This document shows, piece by piece, positions 45,727 to 53,393 of a stretch of 64,000 nt of DNA (positions are counted from its first letter, which is position 1; the number at the start of each line of letters is the position of its first letter). The stretch is from the NCBI RefSeq assembly GCF_040822115.1, contig NZ_CP162004.1, positions 496,001-560,000 of the forward strand, written 5' to 3'. The notes under the pieces were generated by a model. That model worked only from the letters and a program-made list of their open reading frames with translations, was not told the origin of the DNA and ran no database searches. The position numbers were made by a program, and so were the translations under genes. The DNA comes from Flavobacterium sp. WC2421 (lineage in GTDB: Bacteria; Bacteroidota; Bacteroidia; Flavobacteriales; Flavobacteriaceae).

Positions 45727-46797
45727 ATGATAGACTACTCCTCAGCCTCCCATAAAACAATATTAATCACACCTTTAAATTGGGGTTTAGGACACGCATC
45801 GAGATGTATCCCTATTATAAAAGCGCTGCAAGAAAACAACTATATCCCAATTATCGCTTCAGATGGTATAGCATTGGATTTATTACGTAAAGAATTTCCA
45901 TATTTAAAAATGCTTGAGCTACCTTCTTACCAAATAGAATACCCTAAGAATAGCACTTATTTTAAATGGAAGCTTTTTCTTAATTCTCCTAAAATGATGG
46001 TAGCTATTTGGAAAGAAAAAAAAATAGTTTCAAAATGGATTGACCAGTACGAAATTGATGGAATTATATCAGATAATCGATTAGGGTGTTATTCAAAAAG
46101 AATACCTTCTGTTTACATTACACACCAAATAAATGTATTGACAGGCAAAACAACTTGGATAACTAGTAAACTGCATCAGAAAATAATCAAAAAATATTCA
46201 GAATGTTGGATTCCAGATGTAGAAAAAATACCAAATTTAGCAAGTAAATTAAGTCATTTAAAAAAATCAAATCTAAATTTGAAATATATTGGCCCACTTA
46301 GCCGAATGATAAAAAAAGAACTTCCCATTAAATATGATTTAATGGTGATCCTTTCTGGTCCTGAACCTCAAAGAAGTTTATTGGAAGAAAAAATAAAAGT
46401 CGAACTTAAACGATATAAAGGAGAAGTTATATTCATTAAGGGAATTATTGAAAAGGAACAAACAAAGGAGAAGATTAAAAACATACTCTTTTATAATTTC
46501 ATGAATAGTCGCCAATTAGAGCAAGCTTTCAATGAAAGTGAGATCATTCTTTGTCGTTCTGGCTACACAACAATTATGGATTTAGTAAAACTTGGAAAGA
46601 AAGCTTTTTTTATTCCAACACCAGGACAATACGAACAAGTTTATCTAGCACAAAAATTAAAAGAGGAAGGGCTCGCTCCATTTGCCAATCAAGACGAATT
46701 CAAAATCGAAAACTTATTCGAATTAAACAAATATAGCGGACTTCAAACTATTAATAATAAAATAGATTGGGAGAACTTATTTGAAGTTTTTCAATAA
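45727..46797 (+). CDS. Glycosyltransferase, family 28/MurG-like (GT-B fold)
   Basis: The 356-residue protein begins with LITPLNWGLGHASRCIPII, the Gly/His-rich N-terminal loop of GT-B enzymes related to MurG. The C-terminal nucleotide-sugar half carries LCRSGYTTIMDLVKLGKKAFFIPTPGQYEQ, which resembles the donor-binding Glu/Gln-rich segment of that family. It probably transfers a sugar from a nucleotide-sugar donor to a lipid or glycan at the inner membrane. The true MurG is longer-conserved and sits in the mur cluster, so this is likely a paralogue of unknown acceptor. It lies divergent to the giant surface-protein gene, and a role in modifying surface glycans is possible but not shown. Confidence 0.75.
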   Translation: MIDYSSASHKTILITPLNWGLGHASRCIPIIKALQENNYIPIIASDGIALDLLRKEFPYLKMLELPSYQIEYPKNSTYFKWKLFLNSPKMMVAIWKEKKIVSKWIDQYEIDGIISDNRLGCYSKRIPSVYITHQINVLTGKTTWITSKLHQKIIKKYSECWIPDVEKIPNLASKLSHLKKSNLNLKYIGPLSRMIKKELPIKYDLMVILSGPEPQRSLLEEKIKVELKRYKGEVIFIKGIIEKEQTKEKIKNILFYNFMNSRQLEQAFNESEIILCRSGYTTIMDLVKLGKKAFFIPTPGQYEQVYLAQKLKEEGLAPFANQDEFKIENLFELNKYSGLQTINNKIDWENLFEVFQ

Positions 46798-46800
46798 AAA

Positions 46801-46842
46801 AAGCTGACTTTTACATCTAAGATTGATACAAAAGTCAGCTTT
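46801..46842 (-). terminator. Hairpin terminator downstream of phoU
   Basis: A perfect 12-bp stem (AAGCTGACTTTT at 46801-46812 with AAAAGTCAGCTT at 46830-46841) has a 17-base loop. On the minus strand it is followed by a U run, so it should end the pstCAB-phoU transcript. It may also slow plus-strand readthrough from the glycosyltransferase gene. Confidence 0.7.
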
Positions 46843-46858
46843 CAATTATAAAAATAAA

Positions 46859-47527
46859 TTATTTTTTGTCGTTTAATTTTTCATGCTTAATGGTTTTAGC
46901 ATTAATCATAAAGTAAACAGACTCAGCAATATTAGTACAATGATCTGCAATTCTTTCAAGATGTTTTAAAGCCATGATAAGATTGGTCCCAGATACAACT
47001 GTTTTAGAATTGTTCTTCATTTCACCAATAATATTTTCAATAGCTTCCCCACTTTTATCTTTGATACTATTATTCAAGAAGAATATATCATCAATTTTAG
47101 ACTCATCCAAAACTTCAAAACATTGATTCGTTTTCAGTATTATCATTTCAACTTCACCAGTAATTTCAGCAATATTAAATTTAGATATTAATTCATGCTT
47201 TTCCTTTATACTTTTTGACAACTTAATGATACTCATCGACAAATCACCAATTCGTTCAATCTGATTGCTCATTTGCATTGCAGACATAATAAATCTTAAA
47301 TCAGAAGCAACTGGTTGTTGTAACGCAAAAACACTTTGACAAATATCATCAATTTTGACATCTAGTTTATCAATTTTACTTTCCGTTTTTTTTACTTCTT
47401 TACTTTCAGAACCTGGTTCAGATAGTAATGATTTTACAGCTTCACTCACTTGAGACTCCGCTAAATTTCCAATTTTTATTATGATGCTTTTAAGCTTACC
47501 TAATTCTGTTTCTAAGTGTGATGCCAT
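46859..47527 (-). CDS. phoU: Phosphate transport regulator PhoU
   Basis: The 222-residue, all-helical cytoplasmic protein has the two PhoU three-helix repeats. Each carries a metal-site-like motif: RFIMSAMQMSNQIERIGDLS (about residues 78-97) and a C-terminal MALKHLERIADHCTNIAE. PhoU links the Pst transporter to the PhoR kinase and keeps the Pho response off when phosphate is plentiful. It is the last gene of the minus-strand run pstC-pstA-pstB-phoU, 58 bases after pstB, and is followed by a hairpin terminator. This order is the same as in many bacteria. Confidence 0.95.
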   Translation of the reverse strand: MASHLETELGKLKSIIIKIGNLAESQVSEAVKSLLSEPGSESKEVKKTESKIDKLDVKIDDICQSVFALQQPVASDLRFIMSAMQMSNQIERIGDLSMSIIKLSKSIKEKHELISKFNIAEITGEVEMIILKTNQCFEVLDESKIDDIFFLNNSIKDKSGEAIENIIGEMKNNSKTVVSGTNLIMALKHLERIADHCTNIAESVYFMINAKTIKHEKLNDKK

Positions 47528-47585
47528 TTTTTAAAGATTTAAAGATTTAAAGTTAAACGATTCTGAAATCAAATCAAAATCAATA

Positions 47586-48338
47586 TTATCCAAATCTTCC
47601 TGTTATATAATCTTCTGTTTGCTTAATTGCTGGTTTAGTGAAGATTGTCTTTGTTTTATCATACTCAATCAATTTACCCATATAGAAAAAAGCAGTATTA
47701 TCACTAACACGACCTGCTTGTTGCATGTTATGGGTAACAATAACTATAGTATATTTATTTTTTAATTCATAAATAAGCTCCTCAATTTTTGAAGTCGAAA
47801 TTGGATCTAATGCAGACGTAGGTTCATCCATTAACAAAACCGAAGGTTGAATAGCTAAAGCTCTAGCAATACAAAGGCGCTGTTGTTGTCCTCCTGAAAG
47901 TTCAAAAGCAGACTTTTTAAGTTTATCTTTCACTTCATCCCAAAGTGCTACTTGCTCAATAGATGTAATTACTCTTTCTTCAATTATTTTTTTATCCGTA
48001 ATACCATTAACTCGTAATCCATAAGCAACATTTTCAAAAATTGTTTTTGGAAAAGGGTTTGGTTTTTGAAAAACCATTCCAACATTTTTACGCAAATCAT
48101 CTACGTTTGTTTGTTTTTCATAAATATCAACTCCATCAATAAGAATACTCCCTGTCATATGAGTATTATCAATCAAGTCATTCATTCTATTTAATAGACG
48201 TAAATAGGTAGATTTCCCACAACCTGAAGGACCGATTAATGCTGTAACGGTATTTTCCTTCATTGAAATTGTAATGTCGTGCAACGCTTGAAATTCCCCG
48301 TAATTAAAATTTACGTTTTTTGATTCTATTTTATGCAT
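47586..48338 (-). CDS. pstB: Phosphate ABC transporter ATP-binding protein PstB
   Basis: The 250-residue ABC ATPase has Walker [10 protein letters not shown] (from residue 36), the signature LSGGQQQR, Walker [14 protein letters not shown], and the switch histidine in [10 protein letters not shown]. The LLNRMNDLI and [17 protein letters not shown] segments are typical of PstB rather than other ABC proteins. It energises high-affinity phosphate uptake by binding the PstA/PstC membrane pair. Its start lies one base after the pstA stop. Confidence 0.96.
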   Translation of the reverse strand: MHKIESKNVNFNYGEFQALHDITISMKENTVTALIGPSGCGKSTYLRLLNRMNDLIDNTHMTGSILIDGVDIYEKQTNVDDLRKNVGMVFQKPNPFPKTIFENVAYGLRVNGITDKKIIEERVITSIEQVALWDEVKDKLKKSAFELSGGQQQRLCIARALAIQPSVLLMDEPTSALDPISTSKIEELIYELKNKYTIVIVTHNMQQAGRVSDNTAFFYMGKLIEYDKTKTIFTKPAIKQTEDYITGRFG

Positions 48339-48339
48339 G

Positions 48340-49218
48340 TTAATTCGTTTTTACTTTTTTTCCATAATATTTACGAAGTGCATTCGCTAATAAATTAGAA
48401 ATTAATACAATTATAATTAAAACAAGTGCTGTACCATATGCCATAGCTCTTGAAGCTTCTATATTAGTTCCACTAGTTGAAATCACATATAAATGATAAG
48501 GCAAAGCCATTGCTTGGTCAAAAATTGACGTTGGTAATTTTGGTAAAAAATAGGCTGCTACTGTAAATAAAATTGGAGCAGTTTCTCCAGAAACTCTTCC
48601 TATAGATAAAATTAATCCAGTAATAATGTTTGGGAATGCTATAGGAAATACAATCTTACTTGTCGTTTCCCATTTACTTGCCCCTACTCCATAACTCGCT
48701 TGTCTAAAAGTATCTTCAACTGCTTTCAATGACTCCTCAGTAGTTCTAATAACAATTGGTAAAACTAACAATCCTAACGTTAATCCACCTGCTAAAATAG
48801 AATCCCCAAAACCCATTTTATTTACAAATAATGACATTCCAAAAAGTCCAAAAACGATTGACGGTACACCTGCAAGATTGTTTGTCATTTGTTTGATTAT
48901 TTTCTTTATCCAGCCATCTTTTACATATTCATTCATATAAATTGCTGCCAAAACACCAACTGGAAAAGCAAATACCATACTTACTAAAACTAAGCAAAGC
49001 GTACCAACTATTGCTGGAAAAATTCCGCCTTCTGTCATTCCATTTTTAGGCATTTCAGTAATAAACTCCCAACTGATTACACCAATACCTTTTACCACAA
49101 TAAAAGCTAATATTACGAATAAAAGAGCAACTATCGCATAACTAGTAACACTAAATATACCAAAAGCAATATTTTGATTTCTTCTTTTCCTCTTTGCTAA
49201 ACTACTTTGTTGACTCAT
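48340..49218 (-). CDS. pstA: Phosphate ABC transporter permease PstA
   Basis: The inner-membrane permease has about six helices. The ABC-coupling (EAA) loop reads [26 protein letters not shown] and is followed by the usual [16 protein letters not shown] region ([16 protein letters not shown]). I chose the ATG at 49218 ([15 protein letters not shown], 292 residues) over one 36 bases upstream, which would overlap the pstC coding end and adds only a non-conserved stretch. One base separates the pstC stop from this start, pointing to translational coupling. Confidence 0.93.
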   Translation of the reverse strand: MSQQSSLAKRKRRNQNIAFGIFSVTSYAIVALLFVILAFIVVKGIGVISWEFITEMPKNGMTEGGIFPAIVGTLCLVLVSMVFAFPVGVLAAIYMNEYVKDGWIKKIIKQMTNNLAGVPSIVFGLFGMSLFVNKMGFGDSILAGGLTLGLLVLPIVIRTTEESLKAVEDTFRQASYGVGASKWETTSKIVFPIAFPNIITGLILSIGRVSGETAPILFTVAAYFLPKLPTSIFDQAMALPYHLYVISTSGTNIEASRAMAYGTALVLIIIVLISNLLANALRKYYGKKVKTN

Positions 49219-49219
49219 T

Positions 49220-50428
49220 TTAATGTTTTTTATGAGATTTTCTATTTGTAACAACCTCTACTAGCATATTTATTATAAAAGTGATAATAAATAAAATACA
49301 ACCCAAAGCAAATAAAGCCTCATAATGCAAACCACCATTTGGAGCCTCACCTAATTCAGCAGCAATAGTTGCAGGGATAGTACGTACTGGTTCAAGAAGC
49401 GTATGAGGAATTACAGCTGCGTTACCTGTAACCATCAAAACAGCCATCGTTTCTCCAATGGCACGACCAATACCTAATATTGCGCCCGCAGTTATTCCCG
49501 AAGCGGAATTTGGAATTACAATTTTATAAATGGTTTGCCACTTGCTTGCACCCAAAGCTAAACTCGCTTCTTTCATAGCACGAGGCGTATTGCGCATAGC
49601 ATCTTCAGAAATAGTAATAATAGTTGGCAAAGCCATAATAGCTAGAACTACACTACCTGCCAGTCCTGTTTCTCCAACAGGTAAATTAAAAGTACTTTGA
49701 ATTAACGGAACAATGATTACCAACCCAAAAAAACCATAAACAACTGATGGAATCCCTGCAAGTAACTCAATAAGTGGCTTTAGAAGACTACGTGTTCTTT
49801 TCTTAGCAATTTCACTTAAGTAAATAGCTGCCGCTAATCCTATAGGCAAAGCCAATAAAATAGCACCAAAACTAACCCACAAAGTACCGTATATTAATGG
49901 CTTTACTCCCATTTGTGCTATAGGCTGTGCCGTAGGAAACCACTCTTCCCCTGATAAAAATTCAGAAACTTTAATTTTATCAATATCTAACTCTCTTCCC
50001 TTAAAATCTTTTGCTTTATACTTATCAGAAAAAAATGCAATTATACCTGGTGTTTTTGCTATAAGTTCATTGATTTTATCAGGAAAGAATTCAAAGTTTT
50101 TCCCTAATTCTTCATCAGTATAATAATCAGTTATATCTCCCGCTCTAAATAAAACAATTGGTTCATTCTTGCCTCCAAGCTGACTCCAATTGGTGATTTT
50201 TTGATCATAAATATCTTTTATCTCTGAAGGTTTTAGTTTTTTAACTGGATTATCAACTGACACTGCTAATAAAAATCCATCATCAATGGGTTTTTTACTA
50301 AAAACTCCAGCTCCTTCAATAAATAGAAAAAAGACAATCAAAATAACTGTAATACTAGTAGCAGCACTACTTAGCATTAAAATTGTTTCAATAACCTTTT
50401 CTTTAATCTGTTTAAAATTTGTTTTCAA
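49220..50428 (-). CDS. pstC: Phosphate ABC transporter permease PstC with a PstS-like periplasmic insert
   Basis: The C-terminal two thirds are a normal PstC permease (coupling loop EDAMRNTPRAMKEASLALGASKW, then GIGRAIGETMAVLMVTGNAA). Between the first helix and the second (49958-50275) there is an additional segment of about 105 residues. Within it LKPSEIKDIYDQKITNWSQL and GGKNEPIVLFRAGD align well with LTREQLEKIFTGEIKNWKEV and GGEDAKIVAYSRES of the neighbouring PstS. The total of about 402 residues exceeds the usual 310-320. The start is uncertain. A TTG at 50452 lies inside the -7 promoter box and is rejected. The TTG at 50428 gives a charged N terminus (MKTNFKQIKEKVIE), which I prefer. 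An ATG at 50377 would begin inside helix 1. Confidence 0.88.
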   Translation of the reverse strand: MKTNFKQIKEKVIETILMLSSAATSITVILIVFFLFIEGAGVFSKKPIDDGFLLAVSVDNPVKKLKPSEIKDIYDQKITNWSQLGGKNEPIVLFRAGDITDYYTDEELGKNFEFFPDKINELIAKTPGIIAFFSDKYKAKDFKGRELDIDKIKVSEFLSGEEWFPTAQPIAQMGVKPLIYGTLWVSFGAILLALPIGLAAAIYLSEIAKKRTRSLLKPLIELLAGIPSVVYGFFGLVIIVPLIQSTFNLPVGETGLAGSVVLAIMALPTIITISEDAMRNTPRAMKEASLALGASKWQTIYKIVIPNSASGITAGAILGIGRAIGETMAVLMVTGNAAVIPHTLLEPVRTIPATIAAELGEAPNGGLHYEALFALGCILFIITFIINMLVEVVTNRKSHKKH

Positions 50429-50449
50429 ATCAGTATATTTTATTTTTAG

Positions 50450-50457
50450 CAAAACTA
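50450..50457 (-). promoter_or_regulatory. Consensus -7 box (TAGTTTTG) of pstC
   Basis: A perfect minus-strand TAnnTTTG match lies just before the pstC reading frame. Its last three bases create the false TTG start at 50452. Confidence 0.65.
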
Positions 50458-50476
50458 CGCTAGGTAAACGTCCCTA

Positions 50477-50516
50477 ATGTTTTCACATCATTATCCTTAT
50501 GTTAACTTAATGTTAA
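50477..50516 (-). promoter_or_regulatory. Candidate Pho box upstream of pstC (perfect TTAACAT direct repeat)
   Basis: On the minus strand two identical TTAACAT heptamers (50510-50516 and 50499-50505) are 11 bp apart. In the same phase lie a weak copy (50488-50494) and a 5-of-7 copy (50477-50483). The nearest copy ends 19 bp (8+11) before the -7 box at 50450-50457. A 7-bp direct repeat with a 4-bp spacer is the architecture of PhoB-family binding sites. The assignment to PhoB is inferred. Confidence 0.6.
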
Positions 50517-50552
50517 GCGATTGTAATGGCTTTTAAAAGTACAACTCTTTTT

Positions 50553-50590
50553 TTTAATAAAAAAAGGCCGTCTTAAATAAGACGGCCGTT
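50553..50590 (-). terminator. Intrinsic terminator downstream of pstS
   Basis: A 9-bp GC-rich stem (GGCCGTCTT with AAGACGGCC, loop AAAT, 50566-50587) is followed on the minus strand by a run of seven U and then more U. It separates pstS from pstC, so pstS can be expressed in excess of the permease genes. Confidence 0.85.
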
Positions 50591-50613
50591 CTTCATTTAT
50601 AAATTAACCTTTA

Positions 50614-51480
50614 TTAATTCAATGGTACATAACCTACTTCTGAAACCACTTTTTGTCCTTCAGGTGAAAGTGCAAAATCAACAACAGACTTTACTTTTGC
50701 TGCATTAGTTTTATCAAACATATAAAACAATGGTCTAGAAATTGGATATGATTTATCTTTCGCACTTGCTACAGATGGCTCAATAAAAGTTTTACCTTGG
50801 TCATAAGAAACAGCCAATTGTTTTACTTCTTTAGTCTCATAAGCTAATCCAATATACCCAATAGCTCCCTTAGTTTGACCAACCGCTTGAACGATAGCCC
50901 CAGTAGCTGGTAAACTTAAAATGTTAGTTGCGTAATTTTTCTTCTCCATTACTTCCTCCTTAAAGAACTCATACGTACCAGAAGAAGATTCTCTTGAATA
51001 AGCTACAATTTTCGCATCTTCACCACCTACTTCTTTCCAGTTTTTAATTTCACCTGTAAAGATTTTTTCTAATTGCTCACGTGTCAATTGAGAAACTTTG
51101 TTAGCTGGATTTACAATAACAGTTAATGCATCATAAGCAATAACCACTTCTTCAATATCTTTTTTTAATTCAGCGAATTTTAATTTCTCTTCTGTTTTCA
51201 TGTCTCTTGAAGCCATTGCAATATCAGTAGTACCATCAATCAAAGCTGTCAAACCTACACCTGAACCACCACCTACTACAGTAACACTAACATCCGAATT
51301 TGATTTCATCAAATCTTCAACTTCTTTTTGAGCTAAAGGTAAAACAGTATCGCTTCCTTTCATCGTAATAGACACACTAGCTGCTTTAGCTTCAGTTCCT
51401 TTATCTTCAGTTTTTGCTTTACCGCAACTTAACATCCCTATTAAAGGTAACATTAAAAATAATTTTGTGTTATTTTTCAT
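50614..51480 (-). CDS. pstS: Phosphate-binding lipoprotein PstS
   Basis: The 288-residue protein starts with a lipoprotein signal peptide, with the lipid-carrying Cys at residue 19 (GMLSCGK). The binding-protein fold has the phosphate-loop segments MKGSDTVLPLAQ, GGGSGVGLTALIDGTTDIAMASR and YSRESSSGTYEFF, all typical of PstS. It captures phosphate in the periplasm and hands it to PstC/PstA. It is followed by a strong terminator and then by pstC with its own promoter. The promoter upstream carries a three-unit direct repeat of Pho-box type. Confidence 0.95.
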   Translation of the reverse strand: MKNNTKLFLMLPLIGMLSCGKAKTEDKGTEAKAASVSITMKGSDTVLPLAQKEVEDLMKSNSDVSVTVVGGGSGVGLTALIDGTTDIAMASRDMKTEEKLKFAELKKDIEEVVIAYDALTVIVNPANKVSQLTREQLEKIFTGEIKNWKEVGGEDAKIVAYSRESSSGTYEFFKEEVMEKKNYATNILSLPATGAIVQAVGQTKGAIGYIGLAYETKEVKQLAVSYDQGKTFIEPSVASAKDKSYPISRPLFYMFDKTNAAKVKSVVDFALSPEGQKVVSEVGYVPLN

Positions 51481-51502
51481 AATGGTTTTTTTAAATTTTT
51501 GA

Positions 51503-51547
51503 CAAATGTACTAACTCTATGTTAAGCTAATATTAAGTCAATATTAT
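51503..51547 (-). promoter_or_regulatory. pstS promoter: -7 box TACATTTG with three-unit candidate Pho box
   Basis: The -7 box is 51503-51510 (perfect TAnnTTTG on the minus strand). Upstream, after exactly 8 bp, are three heptamers at an 11-bp period: TTAACAT (51519-51525), TTAATAT (51530-51536) and ATAATAT (51541-51547). The predicted leader is only about 15-25 nt. Confidence 0.65.
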
Positions 51548-51592
51548 CCAATCTTTATATTTTTTACCCTAAAAATACAATTGAAAACTAAA

Positions 51593-51614
51593 AAACCGCT
51601 TAAAAACGGTTCTT
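51593..51614 (-). terminator. Short hairpin terminator after the 52.8-kb porin gene
   Basis: A 5-bp stem (AACCG with CGGTT) is followed by a U run on the minus strand, 12 bases after the stop at 51626. The stem is short, so strength is uncertain. Confidence 0.45.
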
Positions 51615-51625
51615 TATTAAAATAG

Positions 51626-52837
51626 CTATATTCCTATCTCCACTTGTACACGAGCATACCAGCTACCAGAAGTATTTCCTGTATAAAACTTTTCATTTTC
51701 ATACGAAAATTCAGTCTGAATTTTTAATTTGTGATCTAAAATATATTTAGACAAACTGATTGCATACTCATCTACATTAGGACTTATTGTTTCAATATCT
51801 GCACCCACTTTTTGAGTAGAATACCTACCCGCTAATGAATATTTAGAAGGAAACACATAACTTAATTGCGTATCAACTCCATGACCTACAAAAACTGCTT
51901 GTTTTTTAGTGACATCTAAAGGATTCACAGTAATTGCATTATCCGTCATTCTAGACATATAAGCTGTTGATGCCGTCCATCCATTGTATTTAAACATCGC
52001 GTCAAAAAATACTGATTGTAATGTTCTCGCTTCAAATAGATCATTACCTAATTGGCCTTGAGATCTACCTGCATTATTGTTTTGACTAAAAGCCCCTGAT
52101 AGCATTAATTTTGGCGTTTTCTCTCTCATTAAATCCCCTTCAAAATGAGATCCGTTTTTTGTAAAAGAACCTAGAGGAAACAATTCAACTTTACCTGTTA
52201 AGGAAATACCATCATTTAAACTTTTAGTATAATTTCTACCTTCCCCTTTTGTAATAGCTCCTTTTAATGCATACGAAAAGTGATTTGCATCTTCTTTTGA
52301 ATAATCAAGAAACAAACCAAAATCACGATCTATGTTAAACTTTGAATTGTTAATTGTACGATCTGTAAATTCTAAAGATCCTGATGAAACTACCCTTTGA
52401 TTGTTTCCTGGTAACTTTGTTTGTCCAAATCCAATTGTCCAATTTTTTGCAGGTTTGTAAAAAAGCACCCCGTCCAGAATTACATTTCCACTATTTCCAG
52501 ATAATGCCATGTCTCTTGCAGAAAACCCTAGTTCCACCTTATACCCGAACTTAGGATTATACACAAAACCATCTAGTTTTAATCTCATTCTTCTAATTTC
52601 TCCCTCAACAACACCCGTTTCTCCTTCACTTTTATGAAACCCTGCTCTACTTTGAATTCTAAAGCCTATATTCACCTGAAACAAACTATCTTTTGCGGTA
52701 AACCCTAGTTTTTTACCCGAATTTAGGTATTGTGTAGACTCTGTTTTTTTGTCTGTTATCTTTTTTTCAACTGTACCTTCCTGAGCTGATGCAATAAAAG
52801 AAAACACTAGCATGATACTTAATAAAAAATTTTTCAT
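51626..52837 (-). CDS. Porin of the phosphate-selective OprO/OprP type
   Basis: The 403-residue protein has a signal peptide (ends IASAQ) and a short linker. A barrel of alternating strands follows with VNIGFRIQSRAGFHKS, MRLKLDGFVYNPKFGYKVEL and GFGQTKLPGNNQRVVSSGSL. The last pattern is typical of the OprO/OprP (phosphate-selective porin O and P) family. It ends in VQVEIGI, a plausible barrel-closing strand. Such porins let phosphate or polyphosphate cross the outer membrane. The gene lies upstream of pstS in the same direction, and its promoter region has a consensus -7 box and a weaker Pho-box-like repeat. Selectivity for phosphate is inferred from family and neighbours. Confidence 0.82.
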   Translation of the reverse strand: MKNFLLSIMLVFSFIASAQEGTVEKKITDKKTESTQYLNSGKKLGFTAKDSLFQVNIGFRIQSRAGFHKSEGETGVVEGEIRRMRLKLDGFVYNPKFGYKVELGFSARDMALSGNSGNVILDGVLFYKPAKNWTIGFGQTKLPGNNQRVVSSGSLEFTDRTINNSKFNIDRDFGLFLDYSKEDANHFSYALKGAITKGEGRNYTKSLNDGISLTGKVELFPLGSFTKNGSHFEGDLMREKTPKLMLSGAFSQNNNAGRSQGQLGNDLFEARTLQSVFFDAMFKYNGWTASTAYMSRMTDNAITVNPLDVTKKQAVFVGHGVDTQLSYVFPSKYSLAGRYSTQKVGADIETISPNVDEYAISLSKYILDHKLKIQTEFSYENEKFYTGNTSGSWYARVQVEIGI

Positions 52838-52871
52838 TTTAACAATTTGTTATTTTATTATTATTTTGATG

Positions 52872-52916
52872 CAAAACTAATGTTAATTATAGCCTTAGAT
52901 ATTAAGAAAAGGTTAT
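52872..52916 (-). promoter_or_regulatory. Promoter of the 52.8-kb porin gene: -7 box TAGTTTTG with weak Pho-like repeat
   Basis: The -7 box at 52872-52879 is perfect on the minus strand. Heptamers TTAATAT (52899-52905) and ATAACCT (52910-52916) are 11 bp apart and in the same helical phase (8+11 bp from the -7 box) as at pstC. The position nearest the promoter (52888-52894) does not match. This site is weaker than the others. Confidence 0.4.
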
Positions 52917-53031
52917 CATAATGAAAAGTAATCGTGATATAACTAATAAAAAACAATGAAAATCAGCAATAAAACAACTCCATATAACAAAAAAATCAAG
53001 TAAATACAGTGCTTTACAACCTATATTTTAG

Positions 53032-53049
53032 TTAACATTATATTAACAT
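53032..53049 (+). promoter_or_regulatory. Orphan candidate Pho box: perfect TTAACAT direct repeat
   Basis: TTAACAT at 53032-53038 and again at 53043-53049, with a 4-bp spacer, is identical in layout to the best pair upstream of pstC. It is about 195 bp upstream of the porin start at 52837. In the plus orientation it faces no protein gene but points at the hairpin at 53115-53154. The opposite strand also reads as a weaker 11-bp repeat, so the direction of action is open. Confidence 0.5.
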
Positions 53050-53114
53050 TGGTAAAAAAACACTTGATTTACCAGTTTTCATTTATAAGTATTTTCTTTA
53101 ATAAACCTAAAAAA

Positions 53115-53154
53115 CAAAAAAAGTGTGTCGTTTTAAACAACGACACACTTTTTT
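53115..53154. terminator. Unassigned strong hairpin with flanking A and T runs
   Basis: A perfect 12-bp stem (AAGTGTGTCGTT at 53121-53132 with AACGACACACTT at 53139-53150) has an A run before it and six T after it. The porin gene upstream already has its own terminator at 53281-53327, so this one may end a separate short transcript from either direction. Confidence 0.7.
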
Positions 53155-53280
53155 AAAAGTAATAAAAACCTTGTTAATCTATTGTTTCTATTAATTTGAC
53201 AAAGGTCAATTTAAACAACACTACGCTTTCTTTTTAAATAAATAGAATTTTAAATCCATGTACACATTGTAGAAATAAAT

Positions 53281-53327
53281 TAAAAAAGTCACCAACAGCA
53301 TTTTATAAATTCTGTTGGTGACTTTTA
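53281..53327 (-). terminator. Hairpin terminator of the 54.4-kb porin gene
   Basis: A perfect 15-bp stem (53284-53298 with 53312-53326) has a 13-base loop and is followed by six U on the minus strand. It begins about 67 bases after the porin stop at 53394. Confidence 0.75.
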
Positions 53328-53393
53328 ATTAAACCTAAATTTAAGCAACCCTAATTTAGCATCCTTAAAAAATATAATTTTTATAAAAAAGGC

